Positions 1-8,682 of a stretch of DNA of 44,175 nt are shown in pieces; the stretch's first letter is position 1; each line of letters starts with the position of its first letter. The translations under genes were made by a program, and so were the position numbers. The notes beneath the pieces are model-generated. The model did not search any database, had not been told where the DNA came from, and saw only the letters and a list, made by a program, of their open reading frames with translations. This DNA is from an uncultured Clostridia bacterium. Lineage in GTDB: Bacteria; Bacillota; Clostridia; Christensenellales; Borkfalkiaceae. The stretch is from the NCBI GenBank assembly GCA_947174415.1, contig CAMWIW010000014.1:1-44175 (forward strand), in the 5' to 3' direction.

Positions 1-138
1 TTCCAGTTGCACTTCACTTACAAGTATAACCATTCCCAACAGCGTTACTTATATCGGTGAGGATGCGTTTTCCAGTTGCACTTCACTTACAAGTATAACC
101 ATTCCCAACAGCGTTACTTATATCAGTAGTACTACGTT
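1..138 (+). repeat. 69-bp tandem repeat within the LRR gene
   Basis: Two consecutive 69-bp units (1-69 and 70-138) encode one 23-residue LRR each. The first 55 bases of both units are identical, including synonymous positions, so the duplication is recent or maintained by recombination. Later repeats of the same gene are more diverged. Confidence 0.85.
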
Positions 139-529
139 AAGCGGTTGCACCTCACTTACAACCATTATTGTTGCAGAAAACAACCCTAATTATAAAAGTG
201 TGAACAACTGCCTTTTAAATAAGGCTGGCACTAAACTGATTGTAGGCTGTAAAAACAGTATTATTCCCGACAGCGTTACTTCTATCGGTGATTTTGCGTT
301 CTACGATTGCTCTTCTCTTACAAAAGTAACCATTGGCAACAGCGTTAACAACATCGGTTACTATGCGTTCAGAGGTTGTTCTTCCCTTACAAGCATAACC
401 TTTGAAGATACTGTTGCAGAATGGAACGCAATAATAAAAGGTGATAATTGGGACTTGAACACAGGCGACTACACAATCTACTGCACCGACGGTGAAATTG
501 CTAAAGACGGCACGATTACAATGTATTAA
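2..529 (+). CDS. BspA-type leucine-rich repeat protein, 3' end only
   Basis: The reading frame is open from base 2, so the gene starts outside the window; only the last 175 residues are visible. They consist of 23-residue repeats of the treponemal/BspA LRR type, with the pattern CTSLTSITIPNSVTYIG followed by an AF-containing turn. The last repeat runs into a short C-terminal module (TVAEWNAI..., YCTDG...) that is common at the end of these proteins. Such proteins are usually exported surface adhesins or binding proteins of host-associated bacteria. No sortase motif or membrane anchor is present at this C-terminus, so any export signal or anchor must be N-terminal. A strong terminator follows directly. 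The family call is secure; the ligand is unknown. Confidence 0.85.
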   Translation, partial: SSCTSLTSITIPNSVTYIGEDAFSSCTSLTSITIPNSVTYISSTTLSGCTSLTTIIVAENNPNYKSVNNCLLNKAGTKLIVGCKNSIIPDSVTSIGDFAFYDCSSLTKVTIGNSVNNIGYYAFRGCSSLTSITFEDTVAEWNAIIKGDNWDLNTGDYTIYCTDGEIAKDGTITMY

Positions 530-540
530 TTCAACACATA

Positions 541-569
541 AAAAAAGGGCGCGGTTGCGCCCTTTTTTT
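541..569 (+). terminator. Rho-independent terminator of the LRR gene
   Basis: GGGCGC and GCGCCC form a 6-bp GC-rich stem around a GGTT loop, extended by an A-run/T-run, with seven T residues after the stem. It starts 11 bases after the stop codon of the LRR gene. Confidence 0.9.
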
Positions 570-613
570 GTTGCGTAATTTAAATAAAAAAGTGCAAAAA
601 ATAGGCACAAACA

Positions 614-645
614 GTAAAAAACAGCACCGAAAAGTGCTGTTTTTC
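614..645 (-). terminator. Rho-independent terminator downstream of ligA
   Basis: ACAGCAC and GTGCTGT pair around a CGAAAA loop. Read on the minus strand, the stem is followed by a T-run (the A-run at 616-621). It lies about 40 bases after the ligA stop and probably ends the pcrA-ligA transcript. Confidence 0.8.
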
Positions 646-686
646 AGTGAAAACTGTGTGAAATTCTTCACAATATTTTCACAAAC

Positions 687-2627
687 CTACTTAATCATTT
701 CTTTAAAAGCGGATTCGTCAATAATTTTTATCCCAAGTTTTTTGGCTTTGTCAAGCTTGCTGCCCGCAGCCTCGCCCGCAACAACCAAGGTCGTTTTTGC
801 CGTAACGGAAGATTGGCACTCCCCGCCGTTCTCCTCTATTATTTTCTGCGCCTCACTCCTCTTAAATTCCTGCAAAGTCCCCGTCAAAACTATGAATTGC
901 CCCCCGAATATGCTTGAAATAACGCGCTTTTCCGCAGTTTTTGGCTGAATTCCTGCCGCAAACAAGCTGTCAATTTCGGCAAGATTTTTCTCGTCCTTAA
1001 ACCACTTCACAATCGCTTCCGCAGTTATTTCACCCACGTTTTCAAGCTCCAAAAGCTCTTCTTTTGTGGCATTTTTAAGATTTTCAATGCTCTTAAACGC
1101 CTTTACAAGGTCTTTCGCTGCAACTTTACCCACGCCGTCAATACCCAAAGCAAAGATAAATCTTTCTAACGTTACAGCCTTGCTTTTTTCAATTGCCCCC
1201 AATATATTATTGACTTTCTTATCTTTAAAGCCCTCTAAACTGCCCAAATCCTCCGCGGTATAGCCGTAAATCTGTGAACATTCGCGCAAGCCCAACTTGT
1301 CATACATAAGCTCCGCAGTTTTCTCCGAAAGCCCCTCTATATCCATTGCGTCTTTTGAAGCAAAATGCTCAACTTTACCAACAACCCTCGGCGGGCAATA
1401 TTTATTCGGGCAAAACAAATTAGCCCCCACTTCTTCCACTAAACTCCCGCAAAACGGGCATTTTTTTGGCTTTTCAACGTTCAAACTGCCTTCAACGTGC
1501 TCAACTGCGCCCAAAATTTCGGGTATAACCTCGTTTGAGCGGCGAATTAAAACTTTACTTCCTATTTTAATATCCTTGCGCGTAAGGTCTCCGAAATTGT
1601 TTAAAGTTGCTTTTCTGACGGTTGCTCCCGCAAGCTCAACGGGTTCAACTATCGCAAGCGGAGTCAGTTTTCCCGTTCTTCCAACCTGCCAGACCACCTC
1701 GTTTACTGTGGTTACGCTCTCCTCCGACTCGAACTTATAAGCCATTGCCCAACGCGGAAATTTGTCAGTAGAACCCAATATATCCCGCTCTTTCGTGGAA
1801 TTCAGCTTGATAACCGCCCCGTCCGTAAGCACGTCAAGCCCCTTTCTTTCAATCTCTATTTCGTCGATTGCCGCCTTTACCTCGTCCTCGGTTTTGCACA
1901 CGCGCAAAAACTCAAAAACCTTAAAGCCCTGCTCTTTCAAAAAGTCGAAATGCGCCACTTGCGAGGGTAATTCCCCCTCGCTCATATAATTGACGTTGTA
2001 AAAAAGAATTTCGGGTTTTCGCTCCGCAGTAATTTTCGGGTCAAGGTTTCTTATCGCCCCCGCTACTGCGTTCCGCGCGTTTTTAAGCTGTTCCTTTGCG
2101 GTTTTGTTATATTCCTCCAAAACGCTTAACCGTATGACAGCCTCGCCCTGCACCTCCAAAGTGCCTTTATAGGAAATTGCCAAGGGAAACGACTTTATCG
2201 TAAGGCACTGCGCCGTAACGTCCTCACCCTCGACTCCGTTGCCGCGCGTAGTCGCACGCACGAACTTGCCGCCATCATAAGTTAAACACATCGTAAGCCC
2301 GTCAAACTTATACTCAACCGTGTACTCCGGATTTTCCGCAACTTTTTTAACGCGGGTAAAGAACGCATCAAGCTCGTCGTAAGTTACCGACTTATCAAGG
2401 CTGTAAAGCCGTGAAATATGCGCGTGTTTTTCAAACCCCTTGATAGGTTCACCGCCGACGCGTTTTGTCGGGCTGTCGAATTCGACTATACCCGTTTCCT
2501 CTTCCAAAGCGCGAAGCTCGTCGTAAAGTTTATCGTATTCTCTGTCGGAAACGGACGGGTTATCAAGAACGTAGTACTCGTAAGCCCACTTATTAAGTTG
2601 GTCAACCAACGTGCGCATTTTATCCAT
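687..2627 (-). CDS. ligA: NAD-dependent DNA ligase LigA
   Basis: LigA seals nicks between Okazaki fragments and in repair, using NAD+ as the AMP donor. The 646-residue protein has the full family order: N-terminal Ia domain (YEYYVLDNPSVSDREYD, about residues 16-32), adenylation domain with the KFDG motif (catalytic Lys107), OB fold, a four-Cys zinc finger (CPFCG ... CPNKYC), helix-hairpin-helix repeats, and a C-terminal BRCT domain. The usual HxxPMLSL motif before the nucleotidyltransferase domain is HISRLYSL here, a variant form. It follows pcrA by 44 bp in the same orientation and is probably co-transcribed with it. The gap holds a copy of the dispersed repeat and no clear Shine-Dalgarno sequence; a GGGGG about 15-20 bases upstream comes from the repeat itself. 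Confidence 0.97.
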   Translation of the reverse strand: MDKMRTLVDQLNKWAYEYYVLDNPSVSDREYDKLYDELRALEEETGIVEFDSPTKRVGGEPIKGFEKHAHISRLYSLDKSVTYDELDAFFTRVKKVAENPEYTVEYKFDGLTMCLTYDGGKFVRATTRGNGVEGEDVTAQCLTIKSFPLAISYKGTLEVQGEAVIRLSVLEEYNKTAKEQLKNARNAVAGAIRNLDPKITAERKPEILFYNVNYMSEGELPSQVAHFDFLKEQGFKVFEFLRVCKTEDEVKAAIDEIEIERKGLDVLTDGAVIKLNSTKERDILGSTDKFPRWAMAYKFESEESVTTVNEVVWQVGRTGKLTPLAIVEPVELAGATVRKATLNNFGDLTRKDIKIGSKVLIRRSNEVIPEILGAVEHVEGSLNVEKPKKCPFCGSLVEEVGANLFCPNKYCPPRVVGKVEHFASKDAMDIEGLSEKTAELMYDKLGLRECSQIYGYTAEDLGSLEGFKDKKVNNILGAIEKSKAVTLERFIFALGIDGVGKVAAKDLVKAFKSIENLKNATKEELLELENVGEITAEAIVKWFKDEKNLAEIDSLFAAGIQPKTAEKRVISSIFGGQFIVLTGTLQEFKRSEAQKIIEENGGECQSSVTAKTTLVVAGEAAGSKLDKAKKLGIKIIDESAFKEMIK

Positions 2628-2640
2628 AAAAATATCAATT

Positions 2641-2667
2641 AACCCCCATATATACTTGAATTAACGA
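2641..2667. repeat. Dispersed CATATATnGGGGG repeat, partial copy 1
   Basis: AACCCCCATATATACTTGAA lies between the pcrA stop and the ligA start. On the minus strand it reads TCGTTAATTC..., then TATATATGGGGGTT. It matches the fuller copies at 5784-5813 and 34601-34630 at the G-run core and at the TCGTTA end. Confidence 0.6.
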
Positions 2668-2671
2668 GGTT

Positions 2672-4951
2672 TTATATTATCGTAAGCGGGGCGAGAGAGG
2701 CTGACAGTTCTTTTACGCCCTGCCCGTCAAAGGCAACGTTAATGACGCTGCCGCCGTTCTTTAAGGCAACGACCATACCCACTCCGAATTTGGGGTGTCT
2801 TACGCGCATTCCGACTGTATATTTGCCCGCGCCGTTTGCCGCGGGTTCGCTCTTTTTAACGCCACCGAAAAAGCCTTTAAAACTGCTGTTTTGCGCCGTG
2901 CCGCCGTCGAAATCGTCGTACGCTGAATAGAGCGCTTTGCCCGCCGAACGCTCCTCTGCATTGTCGTTTATGTGTCCACCGTAAGACGAGCCGAATTTGC
3001 GCAGTCCGCCACCGTAACCGTAAATCGGTCTTTCATAGGCTGCCGCGCCGAGTTCTGACGCCAGCTCCGCAATAAAGCGCGAAGGGCGCGTTAAATCGCG
3101 ATGTCCGTACAGGTAGCGCGACTTGGAACGGGTTAAATAGAGCTTCTCCTTCGCACGCGTTATAGCGACGTACATAAGCCGCCGTTCCTCTTCCTCGCTT
3201 CTGCCGTCCTCGGACAAGCGGGACGAAGGCATAATTCCGTCTTCGAGCCCGCAAATAAAAACGGCGGGAAATTCAAGCCCTTTAACGGCGTGAATGGTTG
3301 CCAAGGTTACGAAATTACCGTCGTCCATTTGGTCAAGGTCGGAAGAAAGCGTAACCTGATTTAAATACTCGTCCAAAGTCGCCGTGGGGTTTAGGCGCGA
3401 AAAATCGTCAACCGACGCCAAAAATTCGTCGATATTGGCTAATTTACCGTCTCCGTCGTCCGTGCCGTCGTCATAAGCGGAACGCAAGTTCGTTTTGTTC
3501 AGAACGTCCCGCACGAGCTGAGATACGGGCATATCGACGGCGGAAATAATTAATTCTTTTAAAAGGTCGGCAAAGTCCCTGATTTTGTCTTTCGTGCCGC
3601 GCGGCACGGGAAGTTCTTCGCAATCCACAGCCGCATCGTACAGGTTGAGCCCCGTTTCCTGAGCGTAATCGTACATAATCTGAACGGTTCTTCCGCCTAT
3701 TCCGCGCTTGGGAACGTTTATTATTCTTTCGACAGCCTCGTCGTCGTAGGGATTGGAAATTATTCTGAGGTAGGCTAAAATATCCTTAATTTCCTTTCTT
3801 TCGAAGAATTTAAAGCCACCGAATACTTTATAAGGTATGCCGTATTTTGTGAACTCCTGCTCGTATGAGCGCGTTAAGGCGTTTATGCGCATTAAAACGG
3901 CGAAATCGGAATATTTTTTGCCGCGGGCAACGGCGTCGTTAATAGCACGCGCCGTATACAACGCCTCGCCCGCCTCTTCTTCCGCCTGAAAGTAAACGGG
4001 CTTGTCGCCGTCGTCGGCATCGGTCCAAAGCTCTTTCCCGCGGCGCGCCGAATTGTTTTTTATAATGCAGTTTGCAAGTTTGAGTATAGATTTTGTGGAA
4101 CGGTAGTTACGCTCCAGCTTGTAAATTTTAGCGTTCGGGAAGTCTTTATCGAACTTTAAAATATTGTCTATTTCCGCACCGCGCCAACCGTAAATAGACT
4201 GGTCGTCGTCCCCAACGGCAAAGAGATTGCCATGCTTTGACGCAAGAAGCTTAATAATACGGTATTGAACAGAGTTCGTGTCCTGAAATTCGTCTACAAG
4301 CACGTATCTGAACTTGTCCGAAAGATAGTCCCGCGTTTCTTCGTCGCGCTTTAAAAGTCGCAACGTTTCCAAAAGCAAATCGTCGAAATCAAGCGCGTTG
4401 TTGCCCTTCAAATGGTTGTCGTACTTTTCGTAAATAAGGACTACGTTGTCCATACCGTGCTCGTGGCTGTACTTTCTGCCGTATTCGTCAGGGTAAAGTC
4501 CGAGCATTTTTGCGTTGCCGATATGGAATTTAGCACTTTTTAAAAGCTTTTCGTCGTCGAAATCAAGCTCCTGAAAAACCCTTTTAATTACGCTTGCTCG
4601 CTCGGTTTCGCTGTAAATGGAGAAATTGGGTTTAAGCCCCGCCTTTTCGGCAAACTGCCTTAAAATTTTTACGCACATAGAGTGAATGGTGCATATCCAT
4701 TTACTGTCGCCAGCGCCGTCGCCGAGCATACGGCTTAAACGCTCTTTCATTTCACCTGCCGCTTTGTTCGTGAAAGTGATTGCAAGAATTTCCGACAGGC
4801 TAGCCTTGTTCTCTCTCAATATGTAGGCAATACGCGAAGTCAACACGCGGGTTTTGCCGCTGCCAGCGCCTGCAAGAACGAGGACCGCGCCCTCGGTGTC
4901 GCAAACGGGTTTTAGCTGTTCTTCGTTCAGGTTTTTCAATAGTTCGTCCAT
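2672..4951 (-). CDS. pcrA: ATP-dependent 3'-5' DNA helicase, PcrA/UvrD type
   Basis: This superfamily 1A helicase unwinds DNA in repair and removes replication and transcription blocks. It has Walker A (GAGSGKTR), Walker B with the DEFQDTN motif, GDDDQSIYGWRGA, the NYRS motif, ATIHAVKGLEF, and the VAITRAKEKLYL motif near the end of the motor. The last 45 residues form the Tudor-like RNA-polymerase-binding module of PcrA (VGMRVRHPKFGVGMV). ATG at 4951 gives 759 residues beginning MDELLKNLNEEQ, the usual family start. An in-frame TTG at 4987, abutting the stop of the upstream gene (TAATTG), would add 12 residues that the family lacks and is less likely. It forms an operon with the small gene upstream and ligA downstream. 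Confidence 0.96.
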   Translation of the reverse strand: MDELLKNLNEEQLKPVCDTEGAVLVLAGAGSGKTRVLTSRIAYILRENKASLSEILAITFTNKAAGEMKERLSRMLGDGAGDSKWICTIHSMCVKILRQFAEKAGLKPNFSIYSETERASVIKRVFQELDFDDEKLLKSAKFHIGNAKMLGLYPDEYGRKYSHEHGMDNVVLIYEKYDNHLKGNNALDFDDLLLETLRLLKRDEETRDYLSDKFRYVLVDEFQDTNSVQYRIIKLLASKHGNLFAVGDDDQSIYGWRGAEIDNILKFDKDFPNAKIYKLERNYRSTKSILKLANCIIKNNSARRGKELWTDADDGDKPVYFQAEEEAGEALYTARAINDAVARGKKYSDFAVLMRINALTRSYEQEFTKYGIPYKVFGGFKFFERKEIKDILAYLRIISNPYDDEAVERIINVPKRGIGGRTVQIMYDYAQETGLNLYDAAVDCEELPVPRGTKDKIRDFADLLKELIISAVDMPVSQLVRDVLNKTNLRSAYDDGTDDGDGKLANIDEFLASVDDFSRLNPTATLDEYLNQVTLSSDLDQMDDGNFVTLATIHAVKGLEFPAVFICGLEDGIMPSSRLSEDGRSEEEERRLMYVAITRAKEKLYLTRSKSRYLYGHRDLTRPSRFIAELASELGAAAYERPIYGYGGGLRKFGSSYGGHINDNAEERSAGKALYSAYDDFDGGTAQNSSFKGFFGGVKKSEPAANGAGKYTVGMRVRHPKFGVGMVVALKNGGSVINVAFDGQGVKELSASLAPLTII

Positions 4952-4987
4952 AAAATTTATTTTATCATAAGCCGTTAAAAATTTCAA

Positions 4988-5368
4988 TTAAATTATGCCT
5001 GCTTCCTTTTCCTTTTTGTAACGCTGCAAAGCGTTGAGATATTTTGAAGAAAGCTCTAGATTGTATCTTTGTTTTTCTTCGTACGACAGCTTAGCGTAGT
5101 AGTCTTTGTCTGTAAGCCTGCCCAAAGCGTCGGATACTTCACCCTCAGCTTCGAGCATTTCTTTGACCTTTTTGTAAAAGTCGTCCTGCTTCTCGCCCTT
5201 GATTTCGCTTTTTACGCGGCTTTTAAAGGAAGATTTTGCCTTTATTTCACTGATGCCTTTAATTTTTGCTTCGCTGGCGTTCTTCTCTATGTTTTCCTTA
5301 CAGTCTGCCCAGTAATTACTTTTAAGTCTGTTTTTAGCGGCTCGCGCCATATGCTTTAAGTCGTCCAT
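4988..5368 (-). CDS. Uncharacterised small charged protein upstream of pcrA
   Basis: No family is recognised. From the chosen ATG the protein has 126 residues (MDDLKHMARAAKNRLKSNYW...), is rich in Lys and Glu, lacks a signal peptide or membrane segment, and is probably mostly helical. A longer form from an ATG at 5398 would add ten residues, but that start has no Shine-Dalgarno sequence. The ATG at 5368 has TAAAGGAG upstream with a rather long spacing of about 14 bases. The stop codon touches the alternative TTG start of pcrA, so the genes are surely co-transcribed. There is no room for a promoter between this gene and the rpsU terminator, so transcription probably comes from rpsU read-through. 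A role with PcrA is only inferred from position. Confidence 0.75.
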   Translation of the reverse strand: MDDLKHMARAAKNRLKSNYWADCKENIEKNASEAKIKGISEIKAKSSFKSRVKSEIKGEKQDDFYKKVKEMLEAEGEVSDALGRLTDKDYYAKLSYEEKQRYNLELSSKYLNALQRYKKEKEAGII

Positions 5369-5410
5369 AAAATTACAAAATTCTCCTTTACTCGACATAT
5401 TCCGTAATGA

Positions 5411-5446
5411 AAAAAGTCTATCGGACTCTTCATCCGACAGACTTTA
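5411..5446 (-). terminator. Terminator/attenuator after rpsU
   Basis: Arms at 5413-5425 and 5433-5445 form a 13-bp stem with one mismatch; on the minus strand it is followed by a T-run. It lies just after the rpsU stop. Because the next genes have no visible promoter, it probably terminates only part of the transcripts. Confidence 0.8.
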
Positions 5447-5449
5447 AAA

Positions 5450-5626
5450 TTAATTCTTGTTTCTCTTTCTTGCAGCTTCTGCTTTCTTTCTGCGCTTCAC
5501 GGAAGGTGATTCGTAAAACTCCTTCTTGCGAAGGTCGCCGATTATACCGTCGCGCGAGCACTTTCTTTTAAAACGACGAAGTGCGCTTTCAACCGATTCG
5601 TTCTCGCCTACTTTGATAGTTGACAT
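5450..5626 (-). CDS. rpsU: 30S ribosomal protein S21
   Basis: This 58-codon gene encodes [19 protein letters not shown]..., followed by the basic [20 protein letters not shown] core and a Lys/Arg-rich tail, which is the full length of S21. S21 sits near the anti-Shine-Dalgarno end of 16S rRNA and helps initiation. AGGTG precedes the ATG by about 7 bases. A consensus promoter lies at 5683-5711 and a terminator follows, so it can be expressed as a single gene. The pcrA-ligA genes lie downstream in the same direction. Confidence 0.96.
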   Translation of the reverse strand: MSTIKVGENESVESALRRFKRKCSRDGIIGDLRKKEFYESPSVKRRKKAEAARKRNKN

Positions 5627-5682
5627 CTCTTTTCACCTGCCCTTGCCTAAGCGTTATTTGCCGAAATCTAAACAGCTTTATA

Positions 5683-5711
5683 AGTATAACAAACTAATAA
5701 ATTTAAGTCAA
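5683..5711 (-). promoter_or_regulatory. Sigma-A promoter of rpsU
   Basis: On the minus strand, TTGACT (5711-5706) and TATACT (5688-5683) are separated by 17 bp. Transcription should start near 5676, about 50 bases before the rpsU start codon. Confidence 0.85.
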
Positions 5712-5783
5712 TTGTTTTTAAGGAATTTATTGCCATTATTTTTAAAGGCGTAATTTGCATGATTTTTTAATATAAAAATACGC

Positions 5784-5813
5784 ATTACCCCCAATATATG
5801 CCGCAAATAACGA
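5784..5813. repeat. Dispersed CATATATnGGGGG repeat, full copy 2
   Basis: ATTACCCCCAATATATGCCG continues into CAAATAACGA. It lies between the stop of the ABC permease (14 bases away) and the rpsU promoter. It is identical at 26 of 30 positions to the copy at 34601-34630 and serves as the reference copy. Confidence 0.8.
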
Positions 5814-5827
5814 CATTTTTCGATTTT

Positions 5828-7711
5828 TTATTCTATGGCTTTCAGACTTTCGTTCATATCAATTTTTACGATTTTACGCTTTAACATCAATGTAACTATA
5901 AACGCGAAAAGCATTACTATTGCAGGCGCGATAAGCCACCAGAACCAACTTACGCCACCTATCGTTCCCACACTCATTACGCTGAATACAAGCCACATTA
6001 TCAGCGTTGACAACGGGTAGCCGAAGATAATTCCCACTACTGTATCTATATAAACCTCACGGTAGATATACCCTGCCACTTCCCTTTCCTGATAGCCCAA
6101 GACCTTTAAGGTGGCGAGTTCACGGTTTCTTTCGCTGACGTTGATATTCGTTAAGGTGTATATGACGGCGGCTGTCAAAAGTCCAGCAAAAATTATAACG
6201 ACGACGGCGATTGCCATAACCGACGGCGAATTTATAGTACCGAAAATGCAGACGTCCAACAGTGCAAGTCCCGCAAGCACAAGAGCGGTAGAAACGGCAA
6301 CGGACACTACTGTCATTATAAAACGACCGAAATATCTTAACACGTTGCGCATGGTTGACTTGTATTTAAAGGAAAGTTTATTCCAAATAAACGGAATTCT
6401 TTCCAAAAATACTTTTTTGCCCATCTTAGGAGGTTTGGGACGGAGTAAATTCGCAGGAGCTTCGCGCGTAGTCTTTAAACCTGAAATGAGGGTGGCCAAA
6501 AGCGTTATTGCGACGATTACGAAAAATACGATCAGATAGAAAGGAAGCGCAACCGTAGACGAAGCAGGCGGCATAGTAAAACTGTAATTGAATACCCAAT
6601 AAATCAGGTATGCAAGCCCCAGTCCGACGAAGTATGAAGCAACACCGCCAAGTCCCGCGGCAATCATCGCAAACAAAACGTATTTGAACACGATTTTGAA
6701 CGAGGAATAACCGAGCGTTCTGAGACATGCTATTTGCGACCGCTCTTCTTCCATCAGTCTAGTCATAGTGGACTGCGCGACGAGAGCGGTTACGAATATG
6801 AACGCAACCATAAGCACAAGTCCGATGCCCATAACCTTATCGGCGTAAGACTTTAAAGAAACGAAACTGTAATTGTCGTTTAGCGTTATGATTTTGACTT
6901 CGTCTTCGTTCAATTCAAGAGTTGATAAAATAAGTAGCTTTTGTGCTTCGACGTAGCCGTCGTAATTTTTACCGAACGCGCTGAACGCGCCCCTATCGGG
7001 AAGCGCTATAAAAACGGCGTTAGTACGAAGCAGCGGCACACCGTACGGTTGGGGTATTTCGTCTGCGGACAAATACAAAATATTGTCCAAAGTATCAAGA
7101 GAATTTACCGCGTCAATCGTGTCGGGAATTTCCATATCGGGGTCGTTGTTATCGCTCGGTTCGCCGTCGTTTGCAAACGTCAATGGACTTTGCACAATTC
7201 CCGCTATTTTTACCTCTATTTCGGGCAACTGAGCCGCTAAACTCAATGATATATGGGTATCAATCGCAAAACCTTTGATTTTATTGTCGGCTTTCTCACA
7301 GAGAACTTCGTGGTCCTTGTCTGGGTAATTACCGTCTATTAAGTCGGGTTTGTTTACGGTCCATTCGTCTTTTTTATATCCGTCCAAAAAGCACAGTCTG
7401 ACGGTCTGTTTCTCTCCGTCGATTTCGGTTTCCACGTCAAGCTGAACGCCCGTATTAACGTTCTCGCCGTAAAGGTCTCTTATCTTCTGCACCTGAGTTT
7501 CGCTGAACCCCGTCGGCGAAGTGCTGCGCAATATTAAATCGCTTACGTTTTGGGCCTTGTAATAATCCGTTAACGAGTACTTTATTTTGTCCGCAGAAGT
7601 ACCTATCCCCGAGATAAAGCCCACGGATACGATTACGATAAAAATTATAGAGATAAACTGCGTTATATGTTTTTTAAACATTCTCGACAGGGTCTTTAAG
7701 TAGGTTTTCAT
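5828..7711 (-). CDS. ABC transporter permease, MacB/FtsX type
   Basis: This is the membrane subunit of a MacB/FtsX-like ABC system, a class that exports peptides or drugs or drives mechanical work across the membrane. The 627 residues show one N-terminal membrane helix (about 18-38), an extracytoplasmic domain to about residue 285, a first FtsX-type block with three helices (about 290-420, including SQIACLRTLGYSSFKIV), a linker, and a second FtsX block (about 460-615) with the matching NRELATLKVLGYQEREV motif. The paired 'LRTLGY / LKVLGY' motifs are the coupling helices of the family. GAGGAG in the end of the ATPase gene precedes the start. It follows the ATPase gene by one base. The substrate cannot be told. 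Confidence 0.9.
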   Translation of the reverse strand: MKTYLKTLSRMFKKHITQFISIIFIVIVSVGFISGIGTSADKIKYSLTDYYKAQNVSDLILRSTSPTGFSETQVQKIRDLYGENVNTGVQLDVETEIDGEKQTVRLCFLDGYKKDEWTVNKPDLIDGNYPDKDHEVLCEKADNKIKGFAIDTHISLSLAAQLPEIEVKIAGIVQSPLTFANDGEPSDNNDPDMEIPDTIDAVNSLDTLDNILYLSADEIPQPYGVPLLRTNAVFIALPDRGAFSAFGKNYDGYVEAQKLLILSTLELNEDEVKIITLNDNYSFVSLKSYADKVMGIGLVLMVAFIFVTALVAQSTMTRLMEEERSQIACLRTLGYSSFKIVFKYVLFAMIAAGLGGVASYFVGLGLAYLIYWVFNYSFTMPPASSTVALPFYLIVFFVIVAITLLATLISGLKTTREAPANLLRPKPPKMGKKVFLERIPFIWNKLSFKYKSTMRNVLRYFGRFIMTVVSVAVSTALVLAGLALLDVCIFGTINSPSVMAIAVVVIIFAGLLTAAVIYTLTNINVSERNRELATLKVLGYQEREVAGYIYREVYIDTVVGIIFGYPLSTLIMWLVFSVMSVGTIGGVSWFWWLIAPAIVMLFAFIVTLMLKRKIVKIDMNESLKAIE

Positions 7712-7712
7712 A

Positions 7713-8414
7713 TTACCACTCTATCTCCTCTATCGGGCGGGGATTGGGATTAACAACTATATTTTCGATTTTACCGCTCTTTATGTAGACGACTTTATCC
7801 GCCATATCTTTGAGGGCAGAGTTGTGCGTTACGATAATTACGAGCCTTTTCTTATCCTTGCATACTTCGTGAAGAAGTTTTAAAATTTTCTTGCCCGTGT
7901 TATAGTCAAGCGCACCCGTAGGCTCGTCGCAAAGCAACAGCTTAGGATTTTTCGCTATCGCGCGCGCAATAGATACGCGCTGTTGCTCGCCGCCCGAGAG
8001 CTGTGCAGGGAAATTGGAAAGGCGCTCTTCAAGCCCGACTTCAGTTAAAACTTCTTTGGGGTCGAGGTGGTCTTTACATATTTCCACGGCAATTTCCACG
8101 TTTTCAAGCGCAGTCAAGTTAGGCATCAGGTTATAAAACTGAAAGACAAAACCTACGTCGTCGCGTCTGAATTGGGTAAGACCGCGCTTGTCTAAGGAAG
8201 TTATCTTTTTACCGTCAAGAATTATCTCACCCGACGTGGCGTTATCCATACCTCCCAAGAGGTTTAAAAGCGTGGTTTTACCTGCGCCCGAGCTGCCTAA
8301 GATTACGACAAACTCGCCGTCCTCCAAATCGAATGAAACGCCCGATAAAGCGGTAACGCTGACAGCACCCGTTTTATATTCTTTTCCGACTTCTTTTAAT
8401 TCAAGAAAGCCCAT
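7713..8414 (-). CDS. ABC transporter ATP-binding protein, MacB/LolD type
   Basis: This is the motor subunit for the permease that follows it. All ABC motifs are present in 233 residues: Walker A (GSSGAGKTT), Q-loop ([18 protein letters not shown]), signature ([14 protein letters not shown]), Walker B ([12 protein letters not shown]) and H-loop (IVTHN). The [11 protein letters not shown] stretch and the TGALD sequence are typical of the MacB/LolD/FtsE class. GAGG lies 6 bases before ATG 8414. The two genes form a compact operon that runs toward rpsU and ends without an obvious hairpin. Confidence 0.95.
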   Translation of the reverse strand: MGFLELKEVGKEYKTGAVSVTALSGVSFDLEDGEFVVILGSSGAGKTTLLNLLGGMDNATSGEIILDGKKITSLDKRGLTQFRRDDVGFVFQFYNLMPNLTALENVEIAVEICKDHLDPKEVLTEVGLEERLSNFPAQLSGGEQQRVSIARAIAKNPKLLLCDEPTGALDYNTGKKILKLLHEVCKDKKRLVIIVTHNSALKDMADKVVYIKSGKIENIVVNPNPRPIEEIEW

Positions 8415-8439
8415 ACCTTACCTCAAAACCTTTTTTTAA

Positions 8440-8468
8440 ATTAAAACATTAATTTACCGATTTGTAAA
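8440..8468 (-). promoter_or_regulatory. Candidate promoter of the ABC exporter operon
   Basis: On the minus strand, TTTACA (8468-8463) and TTTAAT (8445-8440) are spaced by 17 bp, about 25 bases before the ATPase start. It is back-to-back with the tRNA-Leu promoter. Confidence 0.5.
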
Positions 8469-8475
8469 GTATAAC

Positions 8476-8504
8476 TTGACTTTTCAAAAAAGTTTCATTA
8501 AAAT
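8476..8504 (+). promoter_or_regulatory. Sigma-A promoter of tRNA-Leu
   Basis: TTGACT at 8476-8481 and TAAAAT at 8499-8504 are separated by 17 bp. The start site should be near 8511, about 50 bases before the mature tRNA. Confidence 0.8.
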
Positions 8505-8561
8505 ATCACTTAACGAACTATGTTAGGCAAGTTGCCAACAGATTACAGTTTAATATTTTTT

Positions 8562-8644
8562 GCGGATATGGCGGAATTGGCAGACGCGCAGGACTTAGAA
8601 TCCTGTGGGCAACCATGCAGGTTCGACCCCTGTTATCCGCACCA
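8562..8644 (+). tRNA. tRNA-Leu(UAG)
   Basis: The acceptor stem is GCGGATA/TATCCGC with discriminator A and an encoded CCA. The anticodon arm CAGGA-CTTAGAA-TCCTG gives anticodon UAG. A long variable arm and a GGTTCGACCCC T-arm are present, as expected for a class II leucine tRNA. Confidence 0.95.
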
Positions 8645-8682
8645 AAAGCCCGACGAAATTTTTCGTCGGGCTTTTGATTTTT
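8645..8682 (+). terminator. Terminator of tRNA-Leu
   Basis: AAAAGCCCGACGAAA pairs perfectly with TTTCGTCGGGCTTTT around a short T loop, followed by a T-rich tail. It begins directly after the CCA of the tRNA. Confidence 0.92.

Noticed and set aside
568-948. Open frame across the end of ligA on the plus strand
   Set aside because: It starts inside a terminator and most of it is antisense to the LigA BRCT domain.
4952-4987. TTG start of pcrA, adding 12 residues
   Set aside because: The extra residues do not resemble any PcrA N-terminus; the ATG at 4951 fits. It is kept only as an alternative.
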